Shown: positions 28,043 through 36,892 of the stretch, in pieces
How the letters are laid out: each line of letters begins with the position of its first letter
Position numbering within the stretch: position 1 is the stretch's first letter
NCBI RefSeq assembly: GCF_000613885.1
Contig: NZ_BAJV01000010.1
Location: 1-64,000 of the forward strand
DNA: 64,000 nucleotides
Direction: 5' to 3'
DNA from: Asaia prunellae JCM 25354
GTDB taxonomy: Bacteria > Pseudomonadota > Alphaproteobacteria > Acetobacterales > Acetobacteraceae
The notes under the pieces: generated by a model
Told to the model about the DNA's origin: nothing
Seen by the model: only the letters and a program-made list of their open reading frames with translations
The model's database searches: none
Translations under genes and position numbers: made by a program

Positions 28043-28912
28043 ATGTCTCGCAGCACATTCACACCAGATCTGGAATCCGCCACATCACGCGCAGATGAGC
28101 AGCAACTTCATATTGCGCTGAACGACGGCACGCGGATACCGCAACTCGGTCTCGGCGTTTACAAGACGCCTGCCGATGAGACGGCGGAAATTGTGCGCTA
28201 TGCGGCCAAGGCCGGCTATCAGATGGTCGATACGGCCGCGTTTTATGGCAATGAAAGTGGCGTTGGCGATGCGCTGCAGGATTTTCCCGACCTCTACGCC
28301 GTTACCAAACTCTGGACGCAGGACATGGGCTATGACAAGGCCATGCGTGCGTTTGACGAAAGTGCACGCAAGCTGCGTCGTGAAGTCATCGATCTGTATC
28401 TGATCCACTGGCCCATGCCGAAATCGGGGCTGGCAGTGGAAAGCTGGAAAGCTCTGATCAAGCTCAAGAATGACGGTCGTATCCGCTCAATCGGTGTCTG
28501 TAATTTCCAGCAGGAACATCTGACGCAGCTCATTGAGGAAACCGGGGTAAAGCCGGTCCTCAACCAGATCGAGCTGCATCCGGCATTCCAGCAGAGAGAG
28601 TTGCGCGCCTTCAACGACTCTCTCGATATCCGCACCGAGGCCTGGAGCCCGCTCGGACAAGGCGGTGGTCTGGGCGGCGAGATCATTGCCGGTATCGCCG
28701 ACAAACATGGCAAGACACCGGGTCAGATCGTTATCCGCTGGCATCTCGAACAGGGCAATATCGTCATTCCGAAATCAGCCAATCCAAAGCGGATTGATGA
28801 GAATCTCGGTGTATTCGACTTTCACCTTGATGACGACGACATGAAACGCATTGCGACCCTCGAACGTAAAGACGGACGTACCGGGCCGGATCCTTATACC
28901 GCTGATTTCTGA
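28043..28912 (+). CDS. Aldo/keto reductase, 2,5-diketo-D-gluconate reductase-like
   Basis: A 289-aa NADPH-dependent oxidoreductase of the AKR superfamily. The catalytic tetrad is visible: Asp63 (MVDTAAFYG), Tyr68, Lys89 (VTKLW) and His122 (LIHWP). Also present are IRSIGVCNFQ and the coenzyme-binding IPKSANPKRIDEN. Relatives reduce 2,5-diketo-gluconate or small aldehydes, which fits an acetic acid bacterium, but the substrate is inferred. The start has AGGAG and GAGG upstream. A hairpin terminator follows at 28921. Confidence 0.92.
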   Translation: MSRSTFTPDLESATSRADEQQLHIALNDGTRIPQLGLGVYKTPADETAEIVRYAAKAGYQMVDTAAFYGNESGVGDALQDFPDLYAVTKLWTQDMGYDKAMRAFDESARKLRREVIDLYLIHWPMPKSGLAVESWKALIKLKNDGRIRSIGVCNFQQEHLTQLIEETGVKPVLNQIELHPAFQQRELRAFNDSLDIRTEAWSPLGQGGGLGGEIIAGIADKHGKTPGQIVIRWHLEQGNIVIPKSANPKRIDENLGVFDFHLDDDDMKRIATLERKDGRTGPDPYTADF

Positions 28913-28920
28913 TGGTAACA

Positions 28921-28943
28921 GGGCGTCATGAAAATTGACGCCC
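28921..28943 (+). terminator. Hairpin terminator after aldo/keto reductase
   Basis: GGGCGTCA (28921-28928) and TGACGCCC (28936-28943) form a perfect 8-bp stem with a 7-nt loop. A short T run (ATTTTT) follows a few bases later. It starts 9 nt after the stop codon. Confidence 0.65.
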
Positions 28944-28975
28944 CTCCATGATTTTTCAGGTATAGAGTATTTTCT

Positions 28976-29449
28976 ATGCTTGAAAAAACAATAGACAGAA
29001 AAGTATTGTTTTGTCTTCTGCTGTGCTTTCCGGCAGCAAGACATTCCTGTCTTGCTGCCGAAGCAGGGTATTTCCTGCTGCACTCCCGGCCCTCTATCTC
29101 CAGATCGCCCGCTGGCGAGACTGGAAAAAGCCGTCCTCTGACTACGGCTCCCCTTCTGCCCGGCGGCAAAGGCATCGATCTGAGTATCGCCGCCAAGGCC
29201 CCGCCCAAGGCGTTTGCCGAGCCCTCCATGCAATCCGTGTTACGCCGATTGGGCCCAATATCGGTTGAGCGGAGCCAGTCTTCACCTGTTGCCATGGAAC
29301 ACGGCATCACAACCGTTTTTGCCCTTCCGGTGACAGGCATTCCCGGTCTCGATCTCACTGCCAGTTTTTTCGCCGGTCATCGGGATACGCGTCTGGGTGC
29401 TCCTCCTGGATCGGCTGCGGTAACCGGTGGCATCAGATGGCGCTGGTAA
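28976..29449 (+). CDS. Hypothetical exported protein, 157 aa
   Basis: No family recognised. The N-terminus (MLEKTIDRKVLFCLLLCFPA, then AARHSCLAA) looks like a signal peptide. The middle is Pro/Ala/Ser-rich. The C-terminal 45 residues alternate hydrophobic and polar (TTVFALPVTGIPGLDLTASFF) and end in GGIRWRW, resembling the last strands of an outer-membrane barrel. It could be a small surface protein or the remnant of a longer one. It sits between an AKR terminator and the convergent dnaB gene. Confidence 0.5.
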   Translation: MLEKTIDRKVLFCLLLCFPAARHSCLAAEAGYFLLHSRPSISRSPAGETGKSRPLTTAPLLPGGKGIDLSIAAKAPPKAFAEPSMQSVLRRLGPISVERSQSSPVAMEHGITTVFALPVTGIPGLDLTASFFAGHRDTRLGAPPGSAAVTGGIRWRW

Positions 29450-29458
29450 AGAACACGC

Positions 29459-30958
29459 TCAGACGTCGTGCACCGTGTCCAGATCGCCGAAGCGGGTGAA
29501 TTCGCCTTCGAAGAAAAGCGAGATGGTGCCGGTTGGTCCGTGACGCTGCTTTTCCAGAATCAGCTCGGCCTTGTTATGTACGAGTGCCATCTTGCGTTGC
29601 CACTCCTCCATGGCGACCTGATATTTGTCCATGCTTTCATAGGCGCTGTCCTTGGGCATGCGCTGTTGCAGGTAATACTCGTCACGATAGACGAACATCA
29701 CGGCGTCGGCGTCCTGCTCGATCGAGCCGGATTCACGCAGATCCGAAAGCATGGGGCGTTTGTCTTCGCGTGATTCCACCTGACGGGAGAGCTGGGAGAG
29801 CGCGATCACCGGTACTGAAAGTTCCTTGGCGATGGCTTTGAGCCCCTGTGTAATCATCGAGATTTCCAGCACGCGACTTTCCGGCTTGGTGCCGATGGCA
29901 GGACGCATGAGCTGAAGGTAATCGACCACCACAAGGCTCAGTCCCTTGGTGCGGGCCAGACGGCGGCAGCGTGTACGCATGGCCGAGAGCGAGATGGCAG
30001 GCGTGTCGTCAATATGAAGCGGCAGTTCTGACAACTCGCGCGATACACGGACGAAACGGTCGAATTCGCGCTGGCCGATATCGCCACGACGGATTTTTTC
30101 ACCTGAGACTTCCGATTGTTCCGACAGGATTCGAGTGGCGAGTTGTTCGGCTGACATTTCGAGTGAAAAGATCGCTACAGCGCCACGAGGCTTCGTGCCC
30201 TTGTCCTCTGCCTCGCGCATCAGTGCCTGAGCCGCAGAGAATGCGATCTTGGTGGCAAGTGCGGTTTTACCCATGGCTGGGCGTCCGGCAAGGATCAGCA
30301 GATCTGACGGATGCAACCCACCTGTTTTCTTGTCGAAGTCGCGCAGGCCCGATGTCAGACCGCTGACATCCCCAGTGCGCTGGAATGCCTGCTCTGCCAC
30401 TTGCAAGGCACCGGTCAGGGCGCGTTCGAACGTGACGAAACCGCCATCCTGGCCTTTATCCGTAGCCAGTTTGAAAAGCGTTTCCTCGGCTGCTGCAATC
30501 TGGTCGCCACCTTCCAGGTCGGCACGGGCGCCATAGGCATTGTTGACGACCGTCTCACCGATTTCGATCAGCTGACGCCTGATCCATGCATCATGAATGG
30601 CGCGGCCGTAATCCCCGGCATTGACGATGCCCACCATGGCCATAAGCAGTTGGCCCAAATATTGCGGTCCCCCGACTTCATCCAGCAGACCCGAATGTTC
30701 GAATTCCGCGCGCATGGTGATGGGGTCGGCCAGCATGCCGCGATCGATGCGACGCGCGATGGCCTCGAAGATGCGCCCATGGAGTGGATCGGCAAAATGA
30801 GCGGCTACCAGGAAGTCCGAGACGCGTTCGTAGGCCTTGTTATTAGTCAGGAGTGCGCCAAGCAGCGCGCGTTCGGCTTCAGGATTGGCCGGAGGAGAGC
30901 GACGCAGCAATGCGGTCAGGCCATCATCGGCCGCGGAGGATTTGGATATATCGGTCAT
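29459..30958 (-). CDS. dnaB: Replicative DNA helicase DnaB
   Basis: A 499-aa hexameric helicase at the replication fork. The N-terminal domain contains PPANPEAERALLGALL and DPLHGRIFEAIARRID. The RecA-like C-terminal domain has Walker A AGRPAMGKTALA, FSLEMSAEQLATRIL, Walker B SLVVVDYLQLM and LSQLSRQVESREDKRPMLSD, and ends PTGTISLFFEGEFTRFGDL. The ATG at 30958 (MTDISKSS) is the most likely start; longer in-frame starts add sequence unlike DnaB. No intein is present. It is convergent with the exported protein at 28976. Confidence 0.97.
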   Translation of the reverse strand: MTDISKSSAADDGLTALLRRSPPANPEAERALLGALLTNNKAYERVSDFLVAAHFADPLHGRIFEAIARRIDRGMLADPITMRAEFEHSGLLDEVGGPQYLGQLLMAMVGIVNAGDYGRAIHDAWIRRQLIEIGETVVNNAYGARADLEGGDQIAAAEETLFKLATDKGQDGGFVTFERALTGALQVAEQAFQRTGDVSGLTSGLRDFDKKTGGLHPSDLLILAGRPAMGKTALATKIAFSAAQALMREAEDKGTKPRGAVAIFSLEMSAEQLATRILSEQSEVSGEKIRRGDIGQREFDRFVRVSRELSELPLHIDDTPAISLSAMRTRCRRLARTKGLSLVVVDYLQLMRPAIGTKPESRVLEISMITQGLKAIAKELSVPVIALSQLSRQVESREDKRPMLSDLRESGSIEQDADAVMFVYRDEYYLQQRMPKDSAYESMDKYQVAMEEWQRKMALVHNKAELILEKQRHGPTGTISLFFEGEFTRFGDLDTVHDV

Positions 30959-31082
30959 GGTCACAGCGTCCTCTATCATGGGCGCGGGCGATTCGAGCAA
31001 GCAAGAGGCAGTTGCAGCAGGTGTGAGTGGGGAATACTCCTGATGCTCTTGCAGGACGTTGTTTTCGGAGGGGTGGCATATC

Positions 31083-31802
31083 ATGCAGACAGCGGGTCTG
31101 TTCTCACATATTCCCGGTGAGGGGTTGCTTCAGCTGCAGGAGCTGGGACTCGCTTTCTTCCTCTCTGCTCTGGTCGGGCTCGAGCGGGAATACAGACAGA
31201 AGGCTGCCGGGTTTCGTACCTATACGCTGGTTGGTGTTTCAGCGGCCTTGTTCATGCTGATTTCGAAATACGGTTTTGATGATGTGCTTTCAGCAGGGCG
31301 CGTCGTCGTTGATCCTTCTCGCGTCGCGGCGCAGATCGTGTCGGGTCTCGGTTTTATCGGTGGCGGCGTTATTTTCATGCGGCGCGATACCGTGCGTGGA
31401 CTGACAACAGCGGCTTCGGTGTGGCTTACAGCAGCGATCGGAATGGCATGCGGTGCAGGCATGACCATCGTGGCCTTACTGACGACGCTTGGCTATCTCG
31501 CCATCATGTTTCTTACTCCTGGCTGGCTGCGACGCATGCCGCGTGCCTCGCGGGAGGGCTTCAAGATCAGTGCGAAAGGTGATGCCAGAAGTAATTTTGT
31601 TGATCATGCCTGTACTGTTCTGACGAGACTTGGCTTTACACTTGGTCATGTTTCCCAGGAGCGCCAGAACGACAGCGAAGCATTGTTGTTTACGGTCCAT
31701 GTGCACGGCACGAAAGCCCCGGAGGAGGTTGTCACGGCCCTGATGCGTCTTCCCGGGGTCCAGGCTGCCTGGAGCGAGAAATCAGATGAATCGCTCGATT
31801 GA
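31083..31802 (+). CDS. MgtC/SapB-family membrane protein
   Basis: A 239-aa protein with about five TM helices and a soluble C-terminal domain. Family marks: FFLSALVGLEREYRQKAAGFRTYTL at the N-terminus, GLGFIGGGVIFMRRDTVRGLTTAASVW in the middle, then AIGMACGAG. Residues 165-239 form an ACT-like domain (FTVHVHGTKAPEEVVTALMRLPGVQ). MgtC relatives aid growth at low Mg2+ or modulate the F1Fo ATPase. The ATG at 31083 has a GGAGGGG ribosome site. Divergent from dnaB. Confidence 0.9.
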   Translation: MQTAGLFSHIPGEGLLQLQELGLAFFLSALVGLEREYRQKAAGFRTYTLVGVSAALFMLISKYGFDDVLSAGRVVVDPSRVAAQIVSGLGFIGGGVIFMRRDTVRGLTTAASVWLTAAIGMACGAGMTIVALLTTLGYLAIMFLTPGWLRRMPRASREGFKISAKGDARSNFVDHACTVLTRLGFTLGHVSQERQNDSEALLFTVHVHGTKAPEEVVTALMRLPGVQAAWSEKSDESLD

Positions 31803-31830
31803 GACAGATTTTGCGAAGATGCTGTCCTGT

Positions 31831-31860
31831 CCCATGAAAGAAACGCATTCCTTTCATGGG
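31831..31860. terminator. Hairpin between convergent mgtC-like and aspA genes
   Basis: CCCATGAAAG (31831-31840) and CTTTCATGGG (31851-31860) form a perfect 10-bp stem. It lies between the stop codons of two convergent genes, so it can serve both. No U-tract is seen in either direction. Confidence 0.5.
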
Positions 31861-31892
31861 TGATGTGGAGCGTGATGATGCTCTGATGGACG

Positions 31893-33301
31893 TCAGACCG
31901 GTTCTGCCTTGTGCAGATGGCAAAGCCCTTCGGGAGAAAGAATCTTGACGAGTGTCTCTTCCGGTACGAGCTTGCGCTCACGTACGATCTCGATCACGCC
32001 TCGCCCTGAGTGATGCGCCTCCAGAGCGATGGCAGTAGCGGTCTCGTAGCCGATATACGGGTTAAGCACTGTCACAAGCCCGATCGAGTGCGTCACGATG
32101 GCTTCCAGCTGGGCCTTGTTGGCGGTGATGCCACGAATGCAGCGCGATTCAAGGGTAAGGCAAGCTGCGTGAAGATGGGTCAGGCTCTTGAACAGGCTGT
32201 GAGCAATGATCGGTTCAAAGGCGTTGAGCTGCAGCTGACCTGCTTCGGCTGCCATGGTCACGGTAAGATCATTGCCGATTACCTCGAAAGCCACCTGATT
32301 GACGACTTCGGGAATGACGGGGTTGATCTTGCCCGGCATGATTGACGAGCCGGATTGCATTGGAGGCAGGTTGATCTCGTTCAGCCCGGCGCGTGGACCT
32401 GAGGAAAGCAGACGCAGGTCATTGCAGATTTTCGACAGTTTGACAGCAAAGCGTTTGAGAACGCCCGACATCTGAACAAAAGCACCGCAATCCTGTGTCG
32501 CCTCGATGAGATCGCTGGCGGTCAGGAGATGCAGATTCGTGATCTGGTTGAGATGTGCACAGACCGTATTGGCAAAATCAGGGTGGCTGGCAATCCGTGT
32601 GCCGATGGCTGTACCGCCCAGATTGATTTCCTTGATCAGAAGAATGGCCTCGTTGAGGCGCTTCTGATCCTCGTCAAGCATGACAGCATAGGTCTGGAAC
32701 TCCTGACCCAGAGTCATGGGGACGGCATCCTGCAGCTGGGTACGGCCCATTTTCAGGATGTCATGAAATTCCCGCGCTTGGCGACAAAGGCCTTTTGCAG
32801 CACGCTCATGGCATCTGTCAGATGGTTGACACCATGAATGGCTGCAATGCGCAGGGCGGTTGGATACACGTCATTGGTGCTCTGCCCCATATTGACGTGA
32901 TCAATGGGGTGGAGCGCAGTGTATTCGCCGCGTTGCCGACCCAGATGCTCAAGCGCGCGATTGGCGATTACCTCATTGGCATTCATGTTGGTCGAGGTAC
33001 CGGCGCCACCCTGAATGACATCCACGACGAACTGGTCGTGCAGTTGTCCGCTCCGTATATCTTCGCAGGCAGCGATGATGGCGCTTGCCTTTGTAGCGTC
33101 GAGAAGCCCGAGATCCCTATTGCTCAGAGCTGCGGCTTGCTTGATGGCAGCAAGCGCATTGATGAGCTCGGGGTAACCGCTGATCCTGCGTCCTGTAATG
33201 GGAAAATTCTCGACGGCACGCAGCGTGTGAATGCCGTAATAGACAGCGCTCGGGACTTCACGAGTGCCAAGAAGATCGTGCTCGGTTCTGCTAGAGACCA
33301 T
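31893..33301 (-). CDS. aspA: Aspartate ammonia-lyase (aspartase), frameshifted
   Basis: Converts L-aspartate to fumarate and ammonia. N-terminal part: EHDLLGTREVPSAVYYGIHT, QGGAGTSTNMNANEVIANRA and HPIDHVNMGQSTNDVYPTA. C-terminal part: MGRTQLQDAVPMTLGQEF, GGTAIGTRIASHPDF, and the aspartase/fumarase signature GSSIMPGKINPVIPE. The frame breaks at the CCC run 32771-32773. One restored base gives KRGEFHDILKMGRTQLQ, as expected, and a 469-aa enzyme. Aspartase is preferred over fumarase C by the N-terminal pattern. Upstream is a 560-nt region without a clear gene. Confidence 0.93.
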
Positions 33302-33866
33302 AATTCAAGGTGCTCCCTTTCTTTCGCCGTAGAGGAAGCTACTGAAAGGTTTGAGGCAAGACCGGTAAGCTCCATAGGTTATGTCTTTTCACTGTAGGAG
33401 CCATGTGTTCTTTGCAGATGCATTTCAGAAAAGTATATTTTGCGAAATGAAAAAAGACCCTGATCCCTGACAGCGCAGGTCTTTTTGCTACAAGTCGCAG
33501 AAGTGCTCTTCACATTCTTTTTTTGTGTTCTGCGCATGATTTCATGACTGTCGCGCTGCATGACTTAAATCGAGACAGGTCAGGAAGCCTGTCCCATGTG
33601 CAGGTCGGACCATACTGAGGTAATCAGATCTCCAGTCAGAGACGGGGCTGGAAACAGTACACTGAGTTCAGTCTGTATATTGCGGAAGGCCAGAGGCACT
33701 CCTCCGGCATTCGTGCCCTTTGCCAACCGAGAACAGGGCTGCTCGCATTCTGTTTCGGTATCGACCAGGTACTCTCTTCGCCTGTAGCAGCGCACAGTGC
33801 AACGCAGGTCCTCGCGACCAGGCTCGTGGTTATTGCTCGGCTGCTAAAGGGTAAGAGGAGTACCTT
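33302..33866. other. 565-nt stretch without a confident gene
   Basis: Holds the probable aspA promoter and leader (near 33302-33440), a terminator-like hairpin at 33450-33486, and one minus-strand open frame (33580-33795 and slightly upstream). That frame's Cys/Arg-rich translation begins RCYRRREYLVDTETECEQPC. It has no ribosome site and no recognised family. It could be a remnant or a missed small gene. Confidence 0.4.
33450..33486. terminator. Bidirectional terminator-like hairpin
   Basis: AAAAAGACC (33451-33459) pairs perfectly with GGTCTTTTT (33478-33486). The stem can extend by CTG/CAG with one bulge. Read in either direction the second arm ends in a T run, on the minus strand TCTTTTTTC, so it resembles a Rho-independent terminator working both ways. 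It may end the L,D-transpeptidase transcript about 380 nt downstream of that gene. Confidence 0.55.
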
Positions 33867-34855
33867 TCATCCTTCGTGATGGCTGGCCAGCGGCTGCGCG
33901 CCGACAGTGGCGGAGGAAATGGCCTGTACGGCTTCGGCTGAGTCGACCACCACAAGCGCATCGCCTGCAATCGGACTTGGTGTCCGATCCTTGGGTAGAA
34001 GAGCCCGGAAGCGTCCATCATAGCTTGCCGCCTGCTCATACTGGACATCAAGCAGGCCGTTCTTGTCCATGAAGACGTTCATGGTAGCAGGAATACGGAT
34101 ACATCCTTCCGAGGCTGTGTGTCCGAGACGCTGTTCCAGGAAATCGGGGTCGGTTGCGTGAATCTCGAGGCGTATATCGCCTGTCTCGTGATCGGCGCGC
34201 CAGCCTTTGACGGCATTATGCCAGCCCATATCCCAGACACGCATTCCCTTTGCACCAATGCCGCGAATACCATTCTCGTTCTTTGTTCCGAGAGCTCGAT
34301 ATCCCAGTCGGTCAGGTGTGTTGATGAATACGCCTGTAGGCGTGATGTAATAGAATTTGCGTCCGGCCTGACCGGTGGAAACCGGTGTACCACCCAGGGT
34401 CTCCCAGTCTGCATTGCCTGGCATGGCAAGTACGAAGCACAGGCGTTGCACCTTGGGGTTGCGATCAACCACCATCAGGAGTTGTGGACGGTCGATGGGG
34501 GTTTTGGAGCTGGCGATGGCGGCCCGTGCAAGACGGATAAAGCGCTGGCGTATTTCCGGCGTGTAGGTTGTGAAACGTGAGACTGATTTCTTCATCTGTA
34601 TCGTGAGACGACTTGCCTCAACACGCGCAGCAGCTTCGGACAAAACCGGCAAAGGCGGAATGATAACCGGTGCTGGAGCAGGCTGATCCTTGGGTGGGGC
34701 GGGCTGTGTCTGGGCGATTACCGGAGGTGCGGGGGCGCTTCGACCGTCTGTGCCTTGGCGCAGGCCGAGAGTACACAGCCGAGAATCAGCCCGGGAACAA
34801 CCAGTCTGACCGGGGTTTGCAGGCCTGTGAATGATGCCCGATTCTTGTTCTTCAT
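33867..34855 (-). CDS. L,D-transpeptidase (YkuD) lipoprotein, frameshifted near its N-terminus
   Basis: A cell-wall enzyme that cross-links peptidoglycan or attaches proteins to it. The catalytic YkuD domain has YITPTGVFINTP, GWHNAVKGWRA, and the active-site His/Cys block HTASEGCIRIPATMNVFMD. The real start is the ATG at 34855: MKNKNRASFTGLQTPVRL, then LILGCVLSACAKA, a lipobox LSAC. That frame then hits a stop. Adding one base to the G run 34731-34735 joins it to a Pro-rich linker (APAPPVIAQTQPAPP) and the catalytic domain. Corrected length 329 aa. It lies 42 nt downstream of the S9 peptidase gene. Confidence 0.85.
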
Positions 34856-34897
34856 CTCGACTCCAAAGCTCCACAGGCCAAACGTTTCGGAACGCGC

Positions 34898-36883
34898 TCA
34901 GTTTGCCGGTTCGGGGCTTGCGCCTCGGGCATTCAGATAGCGGTCGAACCATACCAGCATACGCTTCTGGGCGTCGATTGCATGGTCACGCCCTCTCATG
35001 CCGTGTCCTTCACCGGGATAGATTACTAGGCTGGTCGGAATCCCGAGCGCGCGCAAGGCATGATAGAATTCAAGACTTTGTGCGGGCGGGCATTCGACAT
35101 CATTGGCGCCGACATAGATAAAGGTCGGAGTTCTGACCTGTTTGATGAATGTGATCGGCGAGGAATGGGCATAGATAGCCGGATCATCATAGACTGTGGC
35201 CCCGAAGAAAGGCGGCATCCAGGCATCAATTCCGTTCTGACCGTAATAGGACTGCCAGTTGGCAATGCCACCACCCGCTGCTGCCGCCTTGAAACGATTT
35301 GTCTGTGTCACGATCCACATGGTCATGTACCCGCCATAGGAATAGCCGGTAATGCCAAGGCGGTTTTCATCGATAGCGGCTGTCTTTTCGAGCGCATCAA
35401 TGCCGCGTTGCACGTCACGCAGATCGCCATGGCCAAAATCGCGTCTGTTTGCCATGGTAAAGGCCTCACCCTGACCGTAGCTGCCGCGCGGATTGGGCAT
35501 GAACAGGTCGTAGCCCGCTTTCAGCAGCACGGCTGCGTCGCTGTTGGCTCTCAGAAAGCGCGGTGTCACGGCTGAAGAGGGTCCGCCATGAATCTCGGTA
35601 ATCATCGGCACCTTGCCATTACGGGTCATGGAGGCCGGGCGCGAGAGCGGGGCGAGATGCCAGCCCTGTACCGAGAAACCGTCACTCGTCCAGCTGATGC
35701 TTTCGGCTTTTACCGGGGCTGAAAGCCCCTGGTTGAGATGGGTGACCTGCTGCCAGTCACCAATGCGTCCTGCCCAGACTTCCGGCGCTTTTGTGAAATT
35801 CTGACGAATGACAATGCTCTGGTCGCCCGCGCAGATAATCCGGGGTTCGCCCCCGCCATCCGACAGCAGATCATCAGAATTCACCATCAGCGGTGCCTTG
35901 TCATCAAGCGCCTGTATGGTTGTTTTCGGACTGGCAACGGATGAGGCAATAAGACGACCCTGGCACCAGCTCAATCCTGTGACCGTGGCTTTGCTGTTTT
36001 TCGTCAGTATGATGGGTGTCGCGTCTGGTCTGGTCAGGTCCAGTTGCAGGGCATCACCGCCGAAAAAACCGAAATCGCTCATCAGTCCGGCGACGAAGCT
36101 GACAGTTTTTCCATCAGGGGCCACAAGAGGCAGGCCGATCTGTTGGGACAGACCATGGGTATAAAGTATCTTCTCCTGCCCGTCCGCAAAGCGCGAGAGA
36201 TGGGCCTGCCACCAATGCGCGTCGCCATTTCCTTTTGCGGCCGTGCCGATAAACGCCGGAGCGGGGCCGCTCTGCCAGTCATATTCATAGACATAGAGCC
36301 CGTCGGGTGATTGCCAGTGCAGGCCGTTCTTCTCGACCATGGCAATACGCTGTTCGTCTTCTTTGGCGTCGATCTCGCCTGTTTCAGGTGCGCCTGCCTG
36401 CAGGGCACCGGGGTCACGCCGCGCATTGGCAATCGCAAGAACAGCCAGCCCCCCTCTCGGGCCGTAGCGGAGATCCTGAAGCGAACCGGTGAATTTCAGC
36501 AGGGTTTCCGGATTTTTTCCTTCCCTCCCGACGCGCAGGATCTGACGGTTCTGCGTATTTTTTTGTCTGACGATAAAGGCGAGATGGGATCCGTCCGGGC
36601 TCCAGCTCGGGCTGGACGGAATGCAGTCGCTGCAGGGCATGGGAATGGTCATGGTCTTGCCGTCAGGCAGGCTGCGCAGAACAAGGGAAGGAACAGGGGT
36701 TTCGTCTGAGTCGGCCTGCTCGAGTGTGTCGAGTGTCGCAAGGGTGCGACCATCGGGAGAAAGCGCCGGTGCGCTGAACAGATGCAGAGGCGTTGCAGTC
36801 GCTCCCAAAGCCGGCGCAAGCAGGGGCGGCGTGAGCAGACTGGCACAAAGCAGAAAGGCCGGGCTGAGTGTTTTGAGAGACAT
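34898..36883 (-). CDS. Secreted S9-family prolyl oligopeptidase-like peptidase
   Basis: A 661-aa serine peptidase. The signal peptide is MSLKTLSPAFLLCASLLTPP (cleavage near ALG). An N-terminal beta-propeller follows (APALSPDGRTLATLD and SWSPDGSHLAFIV are WD-like TolB repeats). The C-terminal alpha/beta hydrolase has nucleophile Ser in GITGYSYGGYMTMW, Asp in VGANDVECPP and His in PGEGHGMRG. Similar enzymes are dipeptidyl or acylaminoacyl peptidases. It starts 9 nt after the RND pump stop, so it is probably co-transcribed with it. Periplasmic location inferred. Confidence 0.92.
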   Translation of the reverse strand: MSLKTLSPAFLLCASLLTPPLLAPALGATATPLHLFSAPALSPDGRTLATLDTLEQADSDETPVPSLVLRSLPDGKTMTIPMPCSDCIPSSPSWSPDGSHLAFIVRQKNTQNRQILRVGREGKNPETLLKFTGSLQDLRYGPRGGLAVLAIANARRDPGALQAGAPETGEIDAKEDEQRIAMVEKNGLHWQSPDGLYVYEYDWQSGPAPAFIGTAAKGNGDAHWWQAHLSRFADGQEKILYTHGLSQQIGLPLVAPDGKTVSFVAGLMSDFGFFGGDALQLDLTRPDATPIILTKNSKATVTGLSWCQGRLIASSVASPKTTIQALDDKAPLMVNSDDLLSDGGGEPRIICAGDQSIVIRQNFTKAPEVWAGRIGDWQQVTHLNQGLSAPVKAESISWTSDGFSVQGWHLAPLSRPASMTRNGKVPMITEIHGGPSSAVTPRFLRANSDAAVLLKAGYDLFMPNPRGSYGQGEAFTMANRRDFGHGDLRDVQRGIDALEKTAAIDENRLGITGYSYGGYMTMWIVTQTNRFKAAAAGGGIANWQSYYGQNGIDAWMPPFFGATVYDDPAIYAHSSPITFIKQVRTPTFIYVGANDVECPPAQSLEFYHALRALGIPTSLVIYPGEGHGMRGRDHAIDAQKRMLVWFDRYLNARGASPEPAN

Positions 36884-36892
36884 GACGGATTT

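Noticed and set aside
33580-33795. Minus-strand small open frame with Cys/Arg-rich translation
   Set aside because: No ribosome site, no ATG start and no family resemblance, so it is described only as part of the gene-poor region.
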